Source of the DNA: Deltaproteobacteria bacterium
GTDB taxonomy: Bacteria; Desulfobacterota; Syntrophia; Syntrophales; UBA2185
DNA: 33,829 bases
Assembly: GCA_016874835.1 (NCBI GenBank)
Contig: VGTB01000012.1
Coordinates: forward strand, 1-33,829
Direction: 5' to 3'
The number at the start of each line of letters is the position of its first letter. The stretch's first letter is position 1. Under the pieces are notes generated by a model that had not been told where the DNA came from, searched no databases, and saw only the letters and a list, made by a program, of their open reading frames with translations. The translations under genes and the position numbers were made by a program. Below are positions 7,943 to 16,173 of this stretch, in pieces.

Positions 7943-8947
7943 ATGACAGTACGGATGTTACTTGCTGGCGATATTGGCGGAACGAAGACGCGTCTTGGAG
8001 TATTTTCGCGTGAAAGGGGATTCCGATCACCTCTGGTTGAAGTAGATTTCGTCAGTGCCCGATATCCGGATTTCACTACCATGATAAAGGAATTCCTGGG
8101 TAGGATTGATTTTGCCGTGAGAGATGCCTGTTTTGGCGTGGCGGGGCCGGTGATGCACGGTGTTGCGAAGGTCACAAATCTCCCGTGGGTCCTTGATGAA
8201 AAAAGGCTTGAGCGGGATTTACGGCTTTCAAGCATCAAATTATTGAATGATCTGGAAGCGCTCGCGTGCGCAGTGCCGCTTCTGGAGGCGAGTGACCTGC
8301 ACACCCTGAATAAAGGAAGGCCGGTTCCCGGAGGAAACATTGCCATATTGGCGCCCGGCACAGGGCTCGGTGAAGCCTTTCTCACATGGGATGGTAAGCG
8401 TTACGTGAGTCATGCGTCGGAAGGGGGTCACGCGGATTTCGCTCCCAATACACCCCTGGAGAGGGAATTGCTGCGTTATCTCCAGGGACGATTCGATCAT
8501 GTCAGCTATGAGAAGGTCTGTTCGGGTGCAGGCATGCCGAATATTTACCGGTTTCTGAGGGATAGAAAACACTTTGAGGAACCGCCATGGCTGTCCGCAA
8601 AGATCACCAGGGAAGAGGATTTTACCCCTGTTATCGTGAGTAACGCCCTCGATAGCCGGAATCAAACCGACCTCTGTGTGAAAACTCTGGATTTATTTGT
8701 TTCCGTACTGGGTGCGGAGGCGGGCAATATGGCGCTCAGGGTTTTAGCCGCAAATGGAGTTTACATTGGTGGAGGTATTCCCCGCCGCATAGTTCGATTT
8801 CTGGAGAATGATCGTTTTATGAGATCATTCCGGCGTAAGGGGCGCATGTCGAATCTGGTTGCACAAATTCCCGTTTATGTTATTCTCAATCCAGATGTTG
8901 CCCTTATGGGTGCGGCGTGGTATGGTTCCCATTACATTCATTCGTAG
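7943..8947 (+). CDS. glk: Glucokinase
   Basis: This ATP-dependent glucokinase makes glucose 6-phosphate. The phosphate-binding DIGGTKTRLGVF is close to the N terminus. FGVAGPV, LLNDLEALA, LAPGTGLGEAFL, SEGGHADFAP, CSGAGMPNIYRFL and GGGIPRRI are all in the order seen in E. coli-type Glk (about 320 aa; here 334). ATG 7943 puts the phosphate loop in its normal place; ATG 7955 is equally possible and a TTG at 7898 extends the frame, but none has a good ribosome site, so translation may be weak. With pgi and tkt further on, it points to sugar-phosphate metabolism, although the three genes are not in one operon. Confidence 0.92.
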   Translation: MTVRMLLAGDIGGTKTRLGVFSRERGFRSPLVEVDFVSARYPDFTTMIKEFLGRIDFAVRDACFGVAGPVMHGVAKVTNLPWVLDEKRLERDLRLSSIKLLNDLEALACAVPLLEASDLHTLNKGRPVPGGNIAILAPGTGLGEAFLTWDGKRYVSHASEGGHADFAPNTPLERELLRYLQGRFDHVSYEKVCSGAGMPNIYRFLRDRKHFEEPPWLSAKITREEDFTPVIVSNALDSRNQTDLCVKTLDLFVSVLGAEAGNMALRVLAANGVYIGGGIPRRIVRFLENDRFMRSFRRKGRMSNLVAQIPVYVILNPDVALMGAAWYGSHYIHS

Positions 8948-8960
8948 TATAGTAAGAGAG

Positions 8961-9082
8961 CTTTGAAAATCTACTCAAAATGTCATTGTGAGGAGCGAAG
9001 CGACGTGACAATCTTATGATTAATCAATGGCTTATAAGATTTCTCCCTTCGGTCGAAATGACAAAGTGGGAGTTTTTCAAAG
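8961..9082. repeat. Palindromic dispersed-repeat element (REP/MITE-like)
   Basis: The 122-base element has matching ends: CTTTGAAAA (8961-8969) and TTTTTCAAAG (9073-9082). Inside these, TGTCATT (8981-8987) pairs with AATGACA (9057-9063). Between them are GAGGAGCGAAGCGACGTGACAA and CTCCCTTCGGTCGAAATGA-type segments, which are familiar in intergenic repeats of many deltaproteobacteria. It could fold into one long imperfect hairpin and fills the gap between glk and the next lipoprotein gene. The hairpin near 284 may be a fragment of the same family. Confidence 0.65.
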
Positions 9083-9118
9083 GTCTCAGTAAATAAATGA
9101 GAGATACGGAGGCATGAA

Positions 9119-9865
9119 ATGAATGCGAAAGTTTATTTCACAGGTGCGCTGCTCCTTTGTTTCGTGGTTTCCGGGTGTACCATGCTGAGGTATTTTGACG
9201 ATAGTTCAAGCGAGGAAATAAAGAAATTCGAAATGTCGAAGGATCAGATGTGGAATGAAATGAAGAAACTGAGGCAAGAAAATGAATCATATAAACAGAC
9301 TCTCGGCAGCAAGAGAGAGGAGATAAATCAGCTCAACAGACAGGTAGCGGATCTGAATAAAGAGGTGGAAAAGATGAAGTCGGAAGTTGAGCGGATGGCG
9401 GAAGTGAAGACCAAGGAACCGACGAAGGGGGAGGTGCAGGAGGCCGCGGTCACCGGTCAGATCGCAGCCGTTAAGGAAAAGGAAGTTGCCATAGAAAAAC
9501 CGGAGGTTAAGGAAGGAGCATCACAGGTTGATGCCGTAAAAAAAGAGGAAGTAGCCGGCAAAGAAACGGCGGTTCCAATGAAAGAGAGGGGTATTGATAT
9601 CAAAAACCTCAGGGTGAAGGTTCTCAGTGGCACCGGGAAAATGTCGTCCGCACGGGTCATGGCCAAAAAGCTCACCGGAATGGGCTACAGGATTGCGAGT
9701 GTCGATATGGCTCCAAGGAAAAATTTTACGACCAATACAGTTTTTTATGCCCCGGACTATCGGAATGAGGCCCGGGATTTGACGGCGCGTCTGGGAGAGA
9801 ATGCGGTCTGCAAACCATTGACGTGGTCCTCGGTTTTTCATATTATCGTAGTGTCCGTACAGTAG
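9119..9865 (+). CDS. Coiled-coil lipoprotein with C-terminal LytR_C domain
   Basis: The 248-residue protein begins with a signal peptide and lipobox (VVSGCTM; Cys20), so it is likely anchored in the outer or inner membrane. Residues about 36-95 are a charged heptad-rich coiled coil, 96-155 a Lys/Glu/Val/Ala-rich linker, and about 160-248 a LytR_C-like domain (IKNLRVKVLSGTGKMSSARVMA..., then a TVFYAPDYRNEARDLTARLG segment). LytR_C domains occur at the ends of cell-wall LytR-CpsA-Psr proteins and in stand-alone envelope proteins; function is unclear. The ATG at 9119 is preceded by ACGGAGG. No close neighbour shares its role. Confidence 0.8.
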   Translation: MNAKVYFTGALLLCFVVSGCTMLRYFDDSSSEEIKKFEMSKDQMWNEMKKLRQENESYKQTLGSKREEINQLNRQVADLNKEVEKMKSEVERMAEVKTKEPTKGEVQEAAVTGQIAAVKEKEVAIEKPEVKEGASQVDAVKKEEVAGKETAVPMKERGIDIKNLRVKVLSGTGKMSSARVMAKKLTGMGYRIASVDMAPRKNFTTNTVFYAPDYRNEARDLTARLGENAVCKPLTWSSVFHIIVVSVQ

Positions 9866-9935
9866 GGTAACCGATCTTAGAAACCATGCAAGAACGGGAG
9901 TGGATGGGAGAACATTATCTAGGAGGTTGATTGTC

Positions 9936-10139
9936 ATGAAATACAATGAGATCCAAAAGATGGCAAAGAATATGGGAATTAATACGTTTCAGATGAAGAA
10001 GCAGGACATGATTCTGGCGATTCAGCGGGCGGAGAATAATATCGAATGTTTCGGTACCACACGTGTTGAATATTGCGGGGAACTTGCATGTCTCTGGAGA
10101 CATGACTGTATTTCCATAAATGAGAGCAACAAAAAGTGA
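9936..10139 (+). CDS. Small Rho-N/SAP-like protein with four cysteines
   Basis: The 67-residue protein starts with a helical Rho N-terminal/SAP-like fold (YNEIQKMAKNMGI, then KKQDMILAIQRAE), a module that often binds nucleic acid. It ends with C38, C47, C52 and C58 in an ECFG...YCGELACLWRHDC pattern. I recall similar short proteins in Geobacter-type genomes with the same CLWR-DC ending; this needs a search. The four cysteines suggest a metal or Fe-S site. AGGAGG stands 9 bases before ATG 9936. It is 70 bases after the lipoprotein gene and converges with the patatin gene with a 15-base gap. Confidence 0.8.
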   Translation: MKYNEIQKMAKNMGINTFQMKKQDMILAIQRAENNIECFGTTRVEYCGELACLWRHDCISINESNKK

Positions 10140-10154
10140 TTTCTTCCATTCGTA

Positions 10155-11090
10155 TTATAGGTTTTTTTGAGCGGATTTGAATATATTGAGCATATTTATC
10201 ACTGAGGAAATAAAAGACCTTTTTTCTTGAATGATTGGCAGACTTTCCCGGGCGGCTTTTTCTCCCTCCTTCACAAGATCTATGGCCCGGGAAAAACTTG
10301 TCCAGTGCAGGTTCATTACATCTGGTCGAATGACAACATCGGCCTCTGCCAGCTCGTACTTTTCCAGTTTGTCCGAAGTAATTTCACACGCTCTGTAGTA
10401 AATGTCTTTGGCTGTCTTGAATTCTTCATCGGTACGTAAGCGCCTGTCGACTGCTACGGCGATTACAATATCGGCTCCTTCTTTTCTCGCGACGTTCACG
10501 GGGATGAGGCTTACAATACCACCGTCGGAGAGGAGTTTCTCTCCGTACCGCATTGGTTCTATTGCACCGGGAACGGCGCTGCTTGCCATCACGGCCTGCC
10601 GGAGCGATCCATTGGAGAAAACAATTTGATCACCGGTCATCAGATCGGTGGCAATGGCCCGAAAAGGGATGCGGCAGTCCTGAATCTGAATATCCGGAAT
10701 AAAATAGTTTATCATGGACTGGAGATGATCGGTAGAGAGGATACCGGGTCGGAACAACATCTGGATAAGATAGTACTGATTTTTCAGAAAGCCCTGAACT
10801 CTCTCTGTAAGGGTTTCCCCTTCCCGACCAAATGCCTTTGCCATGGACTTGACGGCCGATGACTGGAATTCCTCACTGTTGATAAATTCTTCAACTTTTA
10901 TTTCCAGCTTATCCGGAGAGAAGCCACAGGCATAGGCCCCACCGACGAGGGCTCCGATACTGGTTCCTGCGATGATGTCGATAGGGATCCCTTCCTTTTC
11001 AAAGATCTTCAAGACCCCGATGTGACTGAGCCCCCGGGCTCCCCCGCCTCCGAGGGCGAGCCCTATTTTTTTACGGAATAACCGCTTCAT
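10155..11090 (-). CDS. Patatin-like phospholipase (RssA/NTE family)
   Basis: The 311-residue protein has the patatin features: oxyanion loop GGGGARG (14-20), nucleophile Ser44 in AGTSIGAL, and catalytic Asp189 in SDGGIVSLIP. It is a serine-aspartate lipid acyl hydrolase of the bacterial RssA/YchK-like type, acting on phospholipid or lysophospholipid. No signal peptide is seen; the protein starts with a basic KRLFRKK. It lies 4 bases after the small basic gene and probably shares its promoter. Substrate is unknown. Confidence 0.88.
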   Translation of the reverse strand: MKRLFRKKIGLALGGGGARGLSHIGVLKIFEKEGIPIDIIAGTSIGALVGGAYACGFSPDKLEIKVEEFINSEEFQSSAVKSMAKAFGREGETLTERVQGFLKNQYYLIQMLFRPGILSTDHLQSMINYFIPDIQIQDCRIPFRAIATDLMTGDQIVFSNGSLRQAVMASSAVPGAIEPMRYGEKLLSDGGIVSLIPVNVARKEGADIVIAVAVDRRLRTDEEFKTAKDIYYRACEITSDKLEKYELAEADVVIRPDVMNLHWTSFSRAIDLVKEGEKAARESLPIIQEKRSFISSVINMLNIFKSAQKNL

Positions 11091-11094
11091 ATTG

Positions 11095-11223
11095 TTACTT
11101 TGATTTCCTCACGGGTTTTGATTGCTGCATGAGCTGCTTCGCCCTCAATTTCAGACTTTTTTTTCTTCTGCGCCGTTTACGGTCAATCTCTTTCATCCGT
11201 TCGATTTTTTTATGCCTTCCCAT
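11095..11223 (-). CDS. 42-residue very basic protein
   Basis: The minus-strand frame from ATG 11223 encodes 42 residues, about 40 percent Lys or Arg, starting MGRHKKIERMKEIDRKRRR. A near-perfect ribosome site (AAGGAGGG) stands 5 bases before the ATG, and a good sigma-70 promoter is just upstream. The stop is 4 bases before the patatin start, so the two genes are linked. The composition resembles RNA- or ribosome-associated small proteins such as bTHX. I recall similar MGR-KK-type peptides in deltaproteobacteria, but this was not checked. It is too short for many gene callers. Confidence 0.75.
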   Translation of the reverse strand: MGRHKKIERMKEIDRKRRRRKKSLKLRAKQLMQQSKPVRKSK

Positions 11224-11267
11224 GATCCCTCCTTGATTGAGTATGCGATTGCATCAGAGTTGTGAGG

Positions 11268-11296
11268 AGAATAGGGTAAGATCACGTGTGTGTCAA
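11268..11296 (-). promoter_or_regulatory. Sigma-70-type promoter for the basic protein and patatin genes
   Basis: On the minus strand a perfect -35 (TTGACA, 11296-11291) is followed after 17 bases by TATTCT (11273-11268), matching four of six -10 bases. It is about 45 bases upstream of the small gene start. The location between operons and correct direction support it. Confidence 0.65.
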
Positions 11297-11316
11297 GCGC
11301 TAAGGGTATTTCTGAT

Positions 11317-12546
11317 TTACTCATACCTCAGAGCGTCTATGGGATTGAGGAGAGAGGCTTTATAAGCGGGGTAGAATCCGAAGAATATTCCTACGAGTCC
11401 GGAAAATCCGAATGCGAGGAATATGGAGAGAATGGAAACGATGGTGGACCATCCGGCAACGGCTGAGATTATCTTTGATCCGGAAATCCCGGCGACAATC
11501 CCGGCAATCCCTCCGATCAGCGACAGGGTAAGCGCCTCAATGATGAATTGCAGTCTGATATCCCAGGTTTTGGCACCGACGGCCATCCGGATTCCGATCT
11601 CTCTCGTCCGTTCCGTTACCGAGACCAGCATAATGTTCATGATTCCGATGCCGCCGACCAGGAGCGAGACCGAGGCAATGGCCCCCAAGAGAAGGGTCAT
11701 CACTTTTGTTGACTGCTCTGCTACCTGCATGATCTGGGTCAGGTTACGCACCGTAAAGTCGTTCTCCTTCTTCGGACCGATACGATGCCTCTGCCGGAGC
11801 AGTTCGGTAATTTGTTTCTCCGCTGCATCAAGATCCTCCGTGTTTTTTGCCTTTACCATGATGGTTCTTACCATGCCCGGGAAAGTCGTCCCGAATATTT
11901 TTTTCTGTGCGGTGGTAACGGGAATGTAAATGGTGTCGTCCTGATCCTGTCCCTGGGGGGATTGGCCTTTTCTCTCCAGGATGCCAACCACGGAAAAGGG
12001 TACCTTCTTTATTCTCACTACCTGGCCCAACGGGTCTATACTCCCGAAGAGGTTCTCGACAACAGTCTGTCCCAGGAGACAGACCTTTGTGGCACTCCTT
12101 ACATCCTGCTCCGTGAAGGGTCTCCCGGCAGCTAATTGCCAATCCCTGATGTTCAGTATGCTCGGGGTTGTCCCGAAAACCCCTGTCGACCAGTTTTGAT
12201 TACTGTAAACGATCTGGGCAACGCCATTCAGAATGGGTGCTACATCCTGCACAGCAGGGCATTCCTTCAGGATGGCGTCGGCGTCCTCCTTGGTAAGGGT
12301 GGGCTGGGCGCCGAAGCCCATTCTCACACCGCCCGATGTGGTACTACCCGGAAGAATGATTATAAGGTTGCTTCCAATGCTGGCAATCTGTTGTGATATT
12401 CTCTCGCTCGCCCCCGTACCAACGGCTAACATGGCAATGACGGCACCCACACCGATGATAATTCCCAGCATGGTGAGTGCTGAACGCATCTTGTTGACCC
12501 TGAGGGCACGGAGTGAGATTTTCAATGTCGACGGAATGTTGATCAT
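11317..12546 (-). CDS. MacB-like ABC transporter permease
   Basis: The 409-residue protein has the MacB/LolC architecture: one N-terminal helix after a conserved ALRVNKMRSALTMLGIIIGV segment, a periplasmic MacB_PCD domain (residues about 45-250), and three C-terminal helices of the FtsX fold with ERTREIGIRMAVGAK and a final YPAYKASLLNPIDALRYE. It lacks its own ATPase domain; that is the gene 5 bases upstream. With the adaptor and TolC-like proteins it would build a tripartite exporter that moves substrates from the periplasm out. Substrate is unknown (macrolides, peptides or lipoproteins are known in the family). Confidence 0.92.
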   Translation of the reverse strand: MINIPSTLKISLRALRVNKMRSALTMLGIIIGVGAVIAMLAVGTGASERISQQIASIGSNLIIILPGSTTSGGVRMGFGAQPTLTKEDADAILKECPAVQDVAPILNGVAQIVYSNQNWSTGVFGTTPSILNIRDWQLAAGRPFTEQDVRSATKVCLLGQTVVENLFGSIDPLGQVVRIKKVPFSVVGILERKGQSPQGQDQDDTIYIPVTTAQKKIFGTTFPGMVRTIMVKAKNTEDLDAAEKQITELLRQRHRIGPKKENDFTVRNLTQIMQVAEQSTKVMTLLLGAIASVSLLVGGIGIMNIMLVSVTERTREIGIRMAVGAKTWDIRLQFIIEALTLSLIGGIAGIVAGISGSKIISAVAGWSTIVSILSIFLAFGFSGLVGIFFGFYPAYKASLLNPIDALRYE

Positions 12547-12551
12547 ATCTT

Positions 12552-13268
12552 TTACCCTGAGAGCGCGATTTTTTCTTCATCGTGTTCATTTCTCTCGTCG
12601 CTGATCACACGGCCATCTAAGAAGCGGATGATTCTCCCGCTGTAAGCGGCAATGTCCGGTTCATGGGTGACCAGGACGATCGTGATATGTGATTCCTGAT
12701 TGAGCCTGACCAGAAGTTCCATGATTTCTATGCTTGTCTTCGTGTCCAGGTTCCCTGTCGGTTCGTCGGCAAGGATAAGGGGTGCGTTGTTTACCAGAGC
12801 CCTTGCCATGGCTACCCGTTGCTGCTGTCCGCCGGAGAGCTGGCTCGGGTGGTGGTGTTCCCTTCCTTCCAGTCCCAGGATTTTCAGGGATGCCAGGGCG
12901 CGTCTTTTCCTCTCGCTGTAAGGTGTATTGTTGTACAGCATGGGAAGCTCAACGTTTTCAAGGGCTGATGTCCTGGGAAGCAAGTTGAACATCTGAAACA
13001 CAAAGCCGATTTTCTCGTTTCTTATGGATGCCAGGTCGTCGCGATTCAGTCTCCCGACATCGATCCCATCTAGCAGGTATCGACCGCTTGTCGGCGTATC
13101 AAGACAGCCTATGACATTCATGAACGTTGATTTTCCTGAACCGGATGGGCCCATTATGGCAACAAATTCACCCTGTTCAATCTTTACAGACACTCCGTCT
13201 AAGGCGTGAACGGCACTCTCGCCCAGTTCGTAGATTTTGGATATATCCTTTGTTTCAATCAGTGCCAT
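12552..13268 (-). CDS. MacB/LolD-type ABC transporter ATPase
   Basis: The 238-residue ATPase has Walker [10 protein letters not shown] (40-48), Q-loop in FQMFNLLP, signature [15 protein letters not shown], Walker [13 protein letters not shown] and H-loop VTHEPDIA. The [17 protein letters not shown] segment is typical of the LolD/MacB subfamily, which pairs with FtsX-fold permeases. It sits between the adaptor and permease genes with 5-base gaps. It drives mechanotransmission in the tripartite pump rather than direct transport across the inner membrane. Confidence 0.94.
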   Translation of the reverse strand: MALIETKDISKIYELGESAVHALDGVSVKIEQGEFVAIMGPSGSGKSTFMNVIGCLDTPTSGRYLLDGIDVGRLNRDDLASIRNEKIGFVFQMFNLLPRTSALENVELPMLYNNTPYSERKRRALASLKILGLEGREHHHPSQLSGGQQQRVAMARALVNNAPLILADEPTGNLDTKTSIEIMELLVRLNQESHITIVLVTHEPDIAAYSGRIIRFLDGRVISDERNEHDEEKIALSG

Positions 13269-13273
13269 GCTTT

Positions 13274-14455
13274 TTACCTTATGAAGCCTGGTCCGATGGG
13301 CGGCGTGCTGCTTTTCTTTCCGCTGCCCGTTTCCTCAACGATTACCTCTTTTCCCTCTTTCAAATCGCCGGAAAGGATTTCTGTATAATTCCCGTCTGTG
13401 ATACCGATTGCTACGCTTACACGTTCCGGTTTCCTGTTTTCCAGTACCCACACACCGGGACCTTTCTGGGTCTGTCCTTCTTTTCCTCTTTCGGCTGGTC
13501 TGTATCTCAGAGCCGCATTCGGTATCCGGAGAACTTCCTTTTTGTCTGACAGGATGATCGAGACGTTGGCCGTCATCCCCGGTTTCAGTTTGAGATCAGG
13601 ATTGTCCACCTTTACCACCACGTCGTATGTTACCACATTCTGAATTGTGGTAGGGGCATTTCTGACCTCGGCCACCTTTCCTCTAAAAGTTGTATCGGGG
13701 TATGCATCAACGGTAAACTCCACCGGTTGATCGACCTTGATTTTTCCGATATCCGCCTCATCAACATTGGTATCGATTTGCATTTTCGTCAGATCCTGGG
13801 CAATATTGAAGAGGGTCGGTGTCTGGAAACTTGCGGCTACTGTCTGGCCGACATCGACATTTCTTGAGATGACCGTTCCTTCCACAGGTGAGATGATTTT
13901 TGTGTATTTCAGGTTGGTCTCTGCAAAATCAAGGGCCGCCCTGGCCTGTTCAACCTGAGCCTTTGAGGCTGACAGTTGCGCTTTGGCCGATTGATAATTT
14001 GTTTCTGACGTGTCTAAGTCGCTTCTGGCAATTAAGTTCCTCGCAAAAAGAACCCTGTTTCTTTCCATGTTTCTCCCGGCATCGACGAGGGCCGCCTCTG
14101 ATTTTTCGACGTTCGCCTTCGCCAGGAGAAGATTTGCCCGTGCCTGTTCGACCTGGGCGTGAAACGTTGCCGGGTCTATCTGGGCGAGGATTTGTCCCTT
14201 TTTTACGGGAGAATTAAAGTCAACGTACAGACTCTTGATGGTTCCCGAAACTTGCGTTCCCACCAGGACCGTAACCACCGCATTCATCGTCCCTGTCGCG
14301 GTGACCGTGGCTCTGATATCCCCTTTCGCCACCTTTTCCACTTTGTATTTCGGAGTGTTGTTCCGGTTTCCGATGAACAAAAATGCACCTGCAGCAAGGA
14401 GTAACACAACACAGGTGATACCAATGATGATTTTCTTGTTCACGTTCAATTTCAT
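13274..14455 (-). CDS. MacA-like periplasmic adaptor (HlyD/RND membrane fusion family)
   Basis: The 393-residue protein has an N-terminal membrane anchor (residues about 8-28), a biotinyl-lipoyl-like half motif (VLVGTQVSGTIKSLYVDFN), a long coiled-coil hairpin (about 105-180, repeated Ala-rich AKAQLSASKAQVEQARAALD), and the second lipoyl half followed by beta-barrel segments (FRGKVAEVRNAPT, KPGMTANVSI). This matches MacA. It links the inner-membrane permease to the outer-membrane channel. The TolC-like gene ends 8 bases upstream and the ATPase starts 5 bases downstream. Confidence 0.93.
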   Translation of the reverse strand: MKLNVNKKIIIGITCVVLLLAAGAFLFIGNRNNTPKYKVEKVAKGDIRATVTATGTMNAVVTVLVGTQVSGTIKSLYVDFNSPVKKGQILAQIDPATFHAQVEQARANLLLAKANVEKSEAALVDAGRNMERNRVLFARNLIARSDLDTSETNYQSAKAQLSASKAQVEQARAALDFAETNLKYTKIISPVEGTVISRNVDVGQTVAASFQTPTLFNIAQDLTKMQIDTNVDEADIGKIKVDQPVEFTVDAYPDTTFRGKVAEVRNAPTTIQNVVTYDVVVKVDNPDLKLKPGMTANVSIILSDKKEVLRIPNAALRYRPAERGKEGQTQKGPGVWVLENRKPERVSVAIGITDGNYTEILSGDLKEGKEVIVEETGSGKKSSTPPIGPGFIR

Positions 14456-14463
14456 TGCATACC

Positions 14464-15744
14464 TTACTTCGTACCCATGGCTTTTTCCATACTTGCCTGG
14501 GCGATCTTATAGTCATAGAGCGCCGCTATATAGGCCGTTTTGGCATTACTTAATGCAACCAAGGCATCCGTGACCTCTATGGGATTTCCTACTCCGGCCG
14601 CATATCTCCCGTTGGCAAGCTCAAGATTTTCATTAGCCTGTCTGACTGTGAGTTCAGTGGTGGAAATACGGTCGCTTGCTTCCCGCAAGTTCAGGTGCGC
14701 CTGCTGGACATCGAGATGAATTGTCTGCTTGAGAAACTCTTCGTTTGCCTTAAGGACGTCCAGATTTGCCCTCGCCTCTTCCACCTGGTATTTTGTTAAG
14801 AGCCCGCTGAAGAGGGGGAATGTTAACGTCGCCCCTATGTTCCATCCTTTTTCCAGGGGAAAATCCTCACCGCTGAAACCGTAGCTCGCGTTACCTGACA
14901 GTGTCGGGAAATACCCCTTTTTTTGCAGATCAATGGTCCGTTCCGCCGCTTCCTTTTTTGTTGAGAGAGAAAGGAGATCGGGCCGGCCGGCGTAGGCGCG
15001 TTTAATGGCATCTTCCATGGAGATTTCATATTTTCTAAATATAAAGTCATCGACAATAGTGTACTCCGGTGCCTCCGGAACACCTATGGCATTGTTCAGG
15101 TTTACCCGTGCGATCCGGAGAGCATTTTCCATTTTGATGAGGTTCAGCTTGGCGTTGCTTAAATCTACTTCTGCTTTTGTCACGTCAAATTTCGGTTTTA
15201 CCCCCACCTCGAAAAACCCTTTCGCCCGGTCAAGATGCTGTTTAAATTGCTGAACCGTCTCCTCGGCGACATCCCGATTTCTTTTGGCCTGCAACACAAC
15301 AAAATACGCCTGCTTGACTCCGAATACAATCTGAATCGAAACATTTTCGAAGTCGGAGCGGGACGAATCCAGATTCAGGCGCTGAATTTTAACCTGCGTT
15401 GACGTCTTTTCAAAATCATAGATATTCTGGCTCAATGTCAGATTGCTCTGGTAATCATCGTACGCATCGTTTTTCCTGTAGAGAGTGGTCTGGGCGGGAG
15501 AAATTCTGCTGTAATTGGATGACCAATTGATCTGTGGATAATAATTTGCTTTTGCTTGTCCCACTTTGCTTTCGTTGACCTTGAGGATGTTCGTCGCCGC
15601 AACGATGCTTGGCTGTTTCTTGAGCGCTGTCTCGATGCATTGTGTGAGGTCGAGGGTGTCCCCTTTTTTTATGAGATCTTCCGCTCCCGCGTGCAAAGGA
15701 ATGATCAACAATGCGGTAATCAATAGGAGATGACTCTTTTGCAT
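14464..15744 (-). CDS. TolC-like outer-membrane efflux protein
   Basis: From ATG 15744 the 426-residue protein starts with a clear signal peptide (MQKSHLLLITALLIIPLHAGA) and has the duplicated OEP layout, with SALKKQPSI-like and KRAYAGRPDLLSL segments heading each half. The frame stays open to 15945, but those 67 extra codons cross the sigma-54 promoter and put the signal peptide inside the protein, so 15744 is chosen. It provides the outer-membrane channel for the MacA-MacB-like pump encoded next. It is the first gene of the operon. Confidence 0.92.
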   Translation of the reverse strand: MQKSHLLLITALLIIPLHAGAEDLIKKGDTLDLTQCIETALKKQPSIVAATNILKVNESKVGQAKANYYPQINWSSNYSRISPAQTTLYRKNDAYDDYQSNLTLSQNIYDFEKTSTQVKIQRLNLDSSRSDFENVSIQIVFGVKQAYFVVLQAKRNRDVAEETVQQFKQHLDRAKGFFEVGVKPKFDVTKAEVDLSNAKLNLIKMENALRIARVNLNNAIGVPEAPEYTIVDDFIFRKYEISMEDAIKRAYAGRPDLLSLSTKKEAAERTIDLQKKGYFPTLSGNASYGFSGEDFPLEKGWNIGATLTFPLFSGLLTKYQVEEARANLDVLKANEEFLKQTIHLDVQQAHLNLREASDRISTTELTVRQANENLELANGRYAAGVGNPIEVTDALVALSNAKTAYIAALYDYKIAQASMEKAMGTK

Positions 15745-15905
15745 ATTTGCTACGTATCCTTTCCGGACGCTCCCTGGAACATGTGTTTTAAATGTGCGGT
15801 ACATTATCACTAATGTGACGGAAAAGGTAATAAAATTCTTATGTATCGCAAATATGGTAATTATTTTATTCCAATAGGTTACCTCTTTTTGTGCAAAGAT
15901 TTTTG

Positions 15906-15921
15906 AGCAAACACTGTGCCA
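15906..15921 (-). promoter_or_regulatory. Sigma-54 (RpoN) promoter of the tolC-mac operon
   Basis: The minus strand reads TGGCACAGTGTTTGCT: GG and GC elements exactly 10 bases apart, with TGGCAC and TTGCT fully matching the -24/-12 consensus. Transcription would start near 15895, giving about 150 bases of leader before ATG 15744. Upstream repeats at 15967-16071 could bind an enhancer protein. No enhancer-binding protein gene is in the window. Confidence 0.75.
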
Positions 15922-15966
15922 GGCAGGATATGATGCATGTAACATATTTAAATCATCTCAGTATTT

Positions 15967-16071
15967 AAAAATATCCGGACACCTTGACTTGTATTTTCCC
16001 GCTTCCGGGGAATTATGCGGATAAGAAATATCCGATATTGCTATCCTGTTGACTAAAAAATATCCAGACAC
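15967..16071. promoter_or_regulatory. Repeated AAAATATCC(G/A)GACAC boxes, possible enhancer sites
   Basis: Two near-identical boxes (15968-15982 and 16057-16071) lie about 90 bases apart in the tolC-tkt divergent region, with a third related palindrome AATATC-C-GATATT (16027-16039) between them. They lie about 50 to 165 bases upstream of the sigma-54 promoter, where activator sites are usual. They might instead serve tkt or be leftover ends of a lost mobile element. Confidence 0.45.
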
Positions 16072-16173
16072 GCAAGGTTGATTCTAATCTGCTTGTCTTC
16101 CCGTTGGGGTTGGTATATAAACTGCGAACCGAGAGGGAATTTTTAAGAGAATCTTGATGTTTGGAGACATGAA

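Noticed and set aside
14464-15945. Long TolC reading from 15945
   Set aside because: The extra codons include the sigma-54 promoter and would bury the signal peptide; ATG 15744 is the sensible start.
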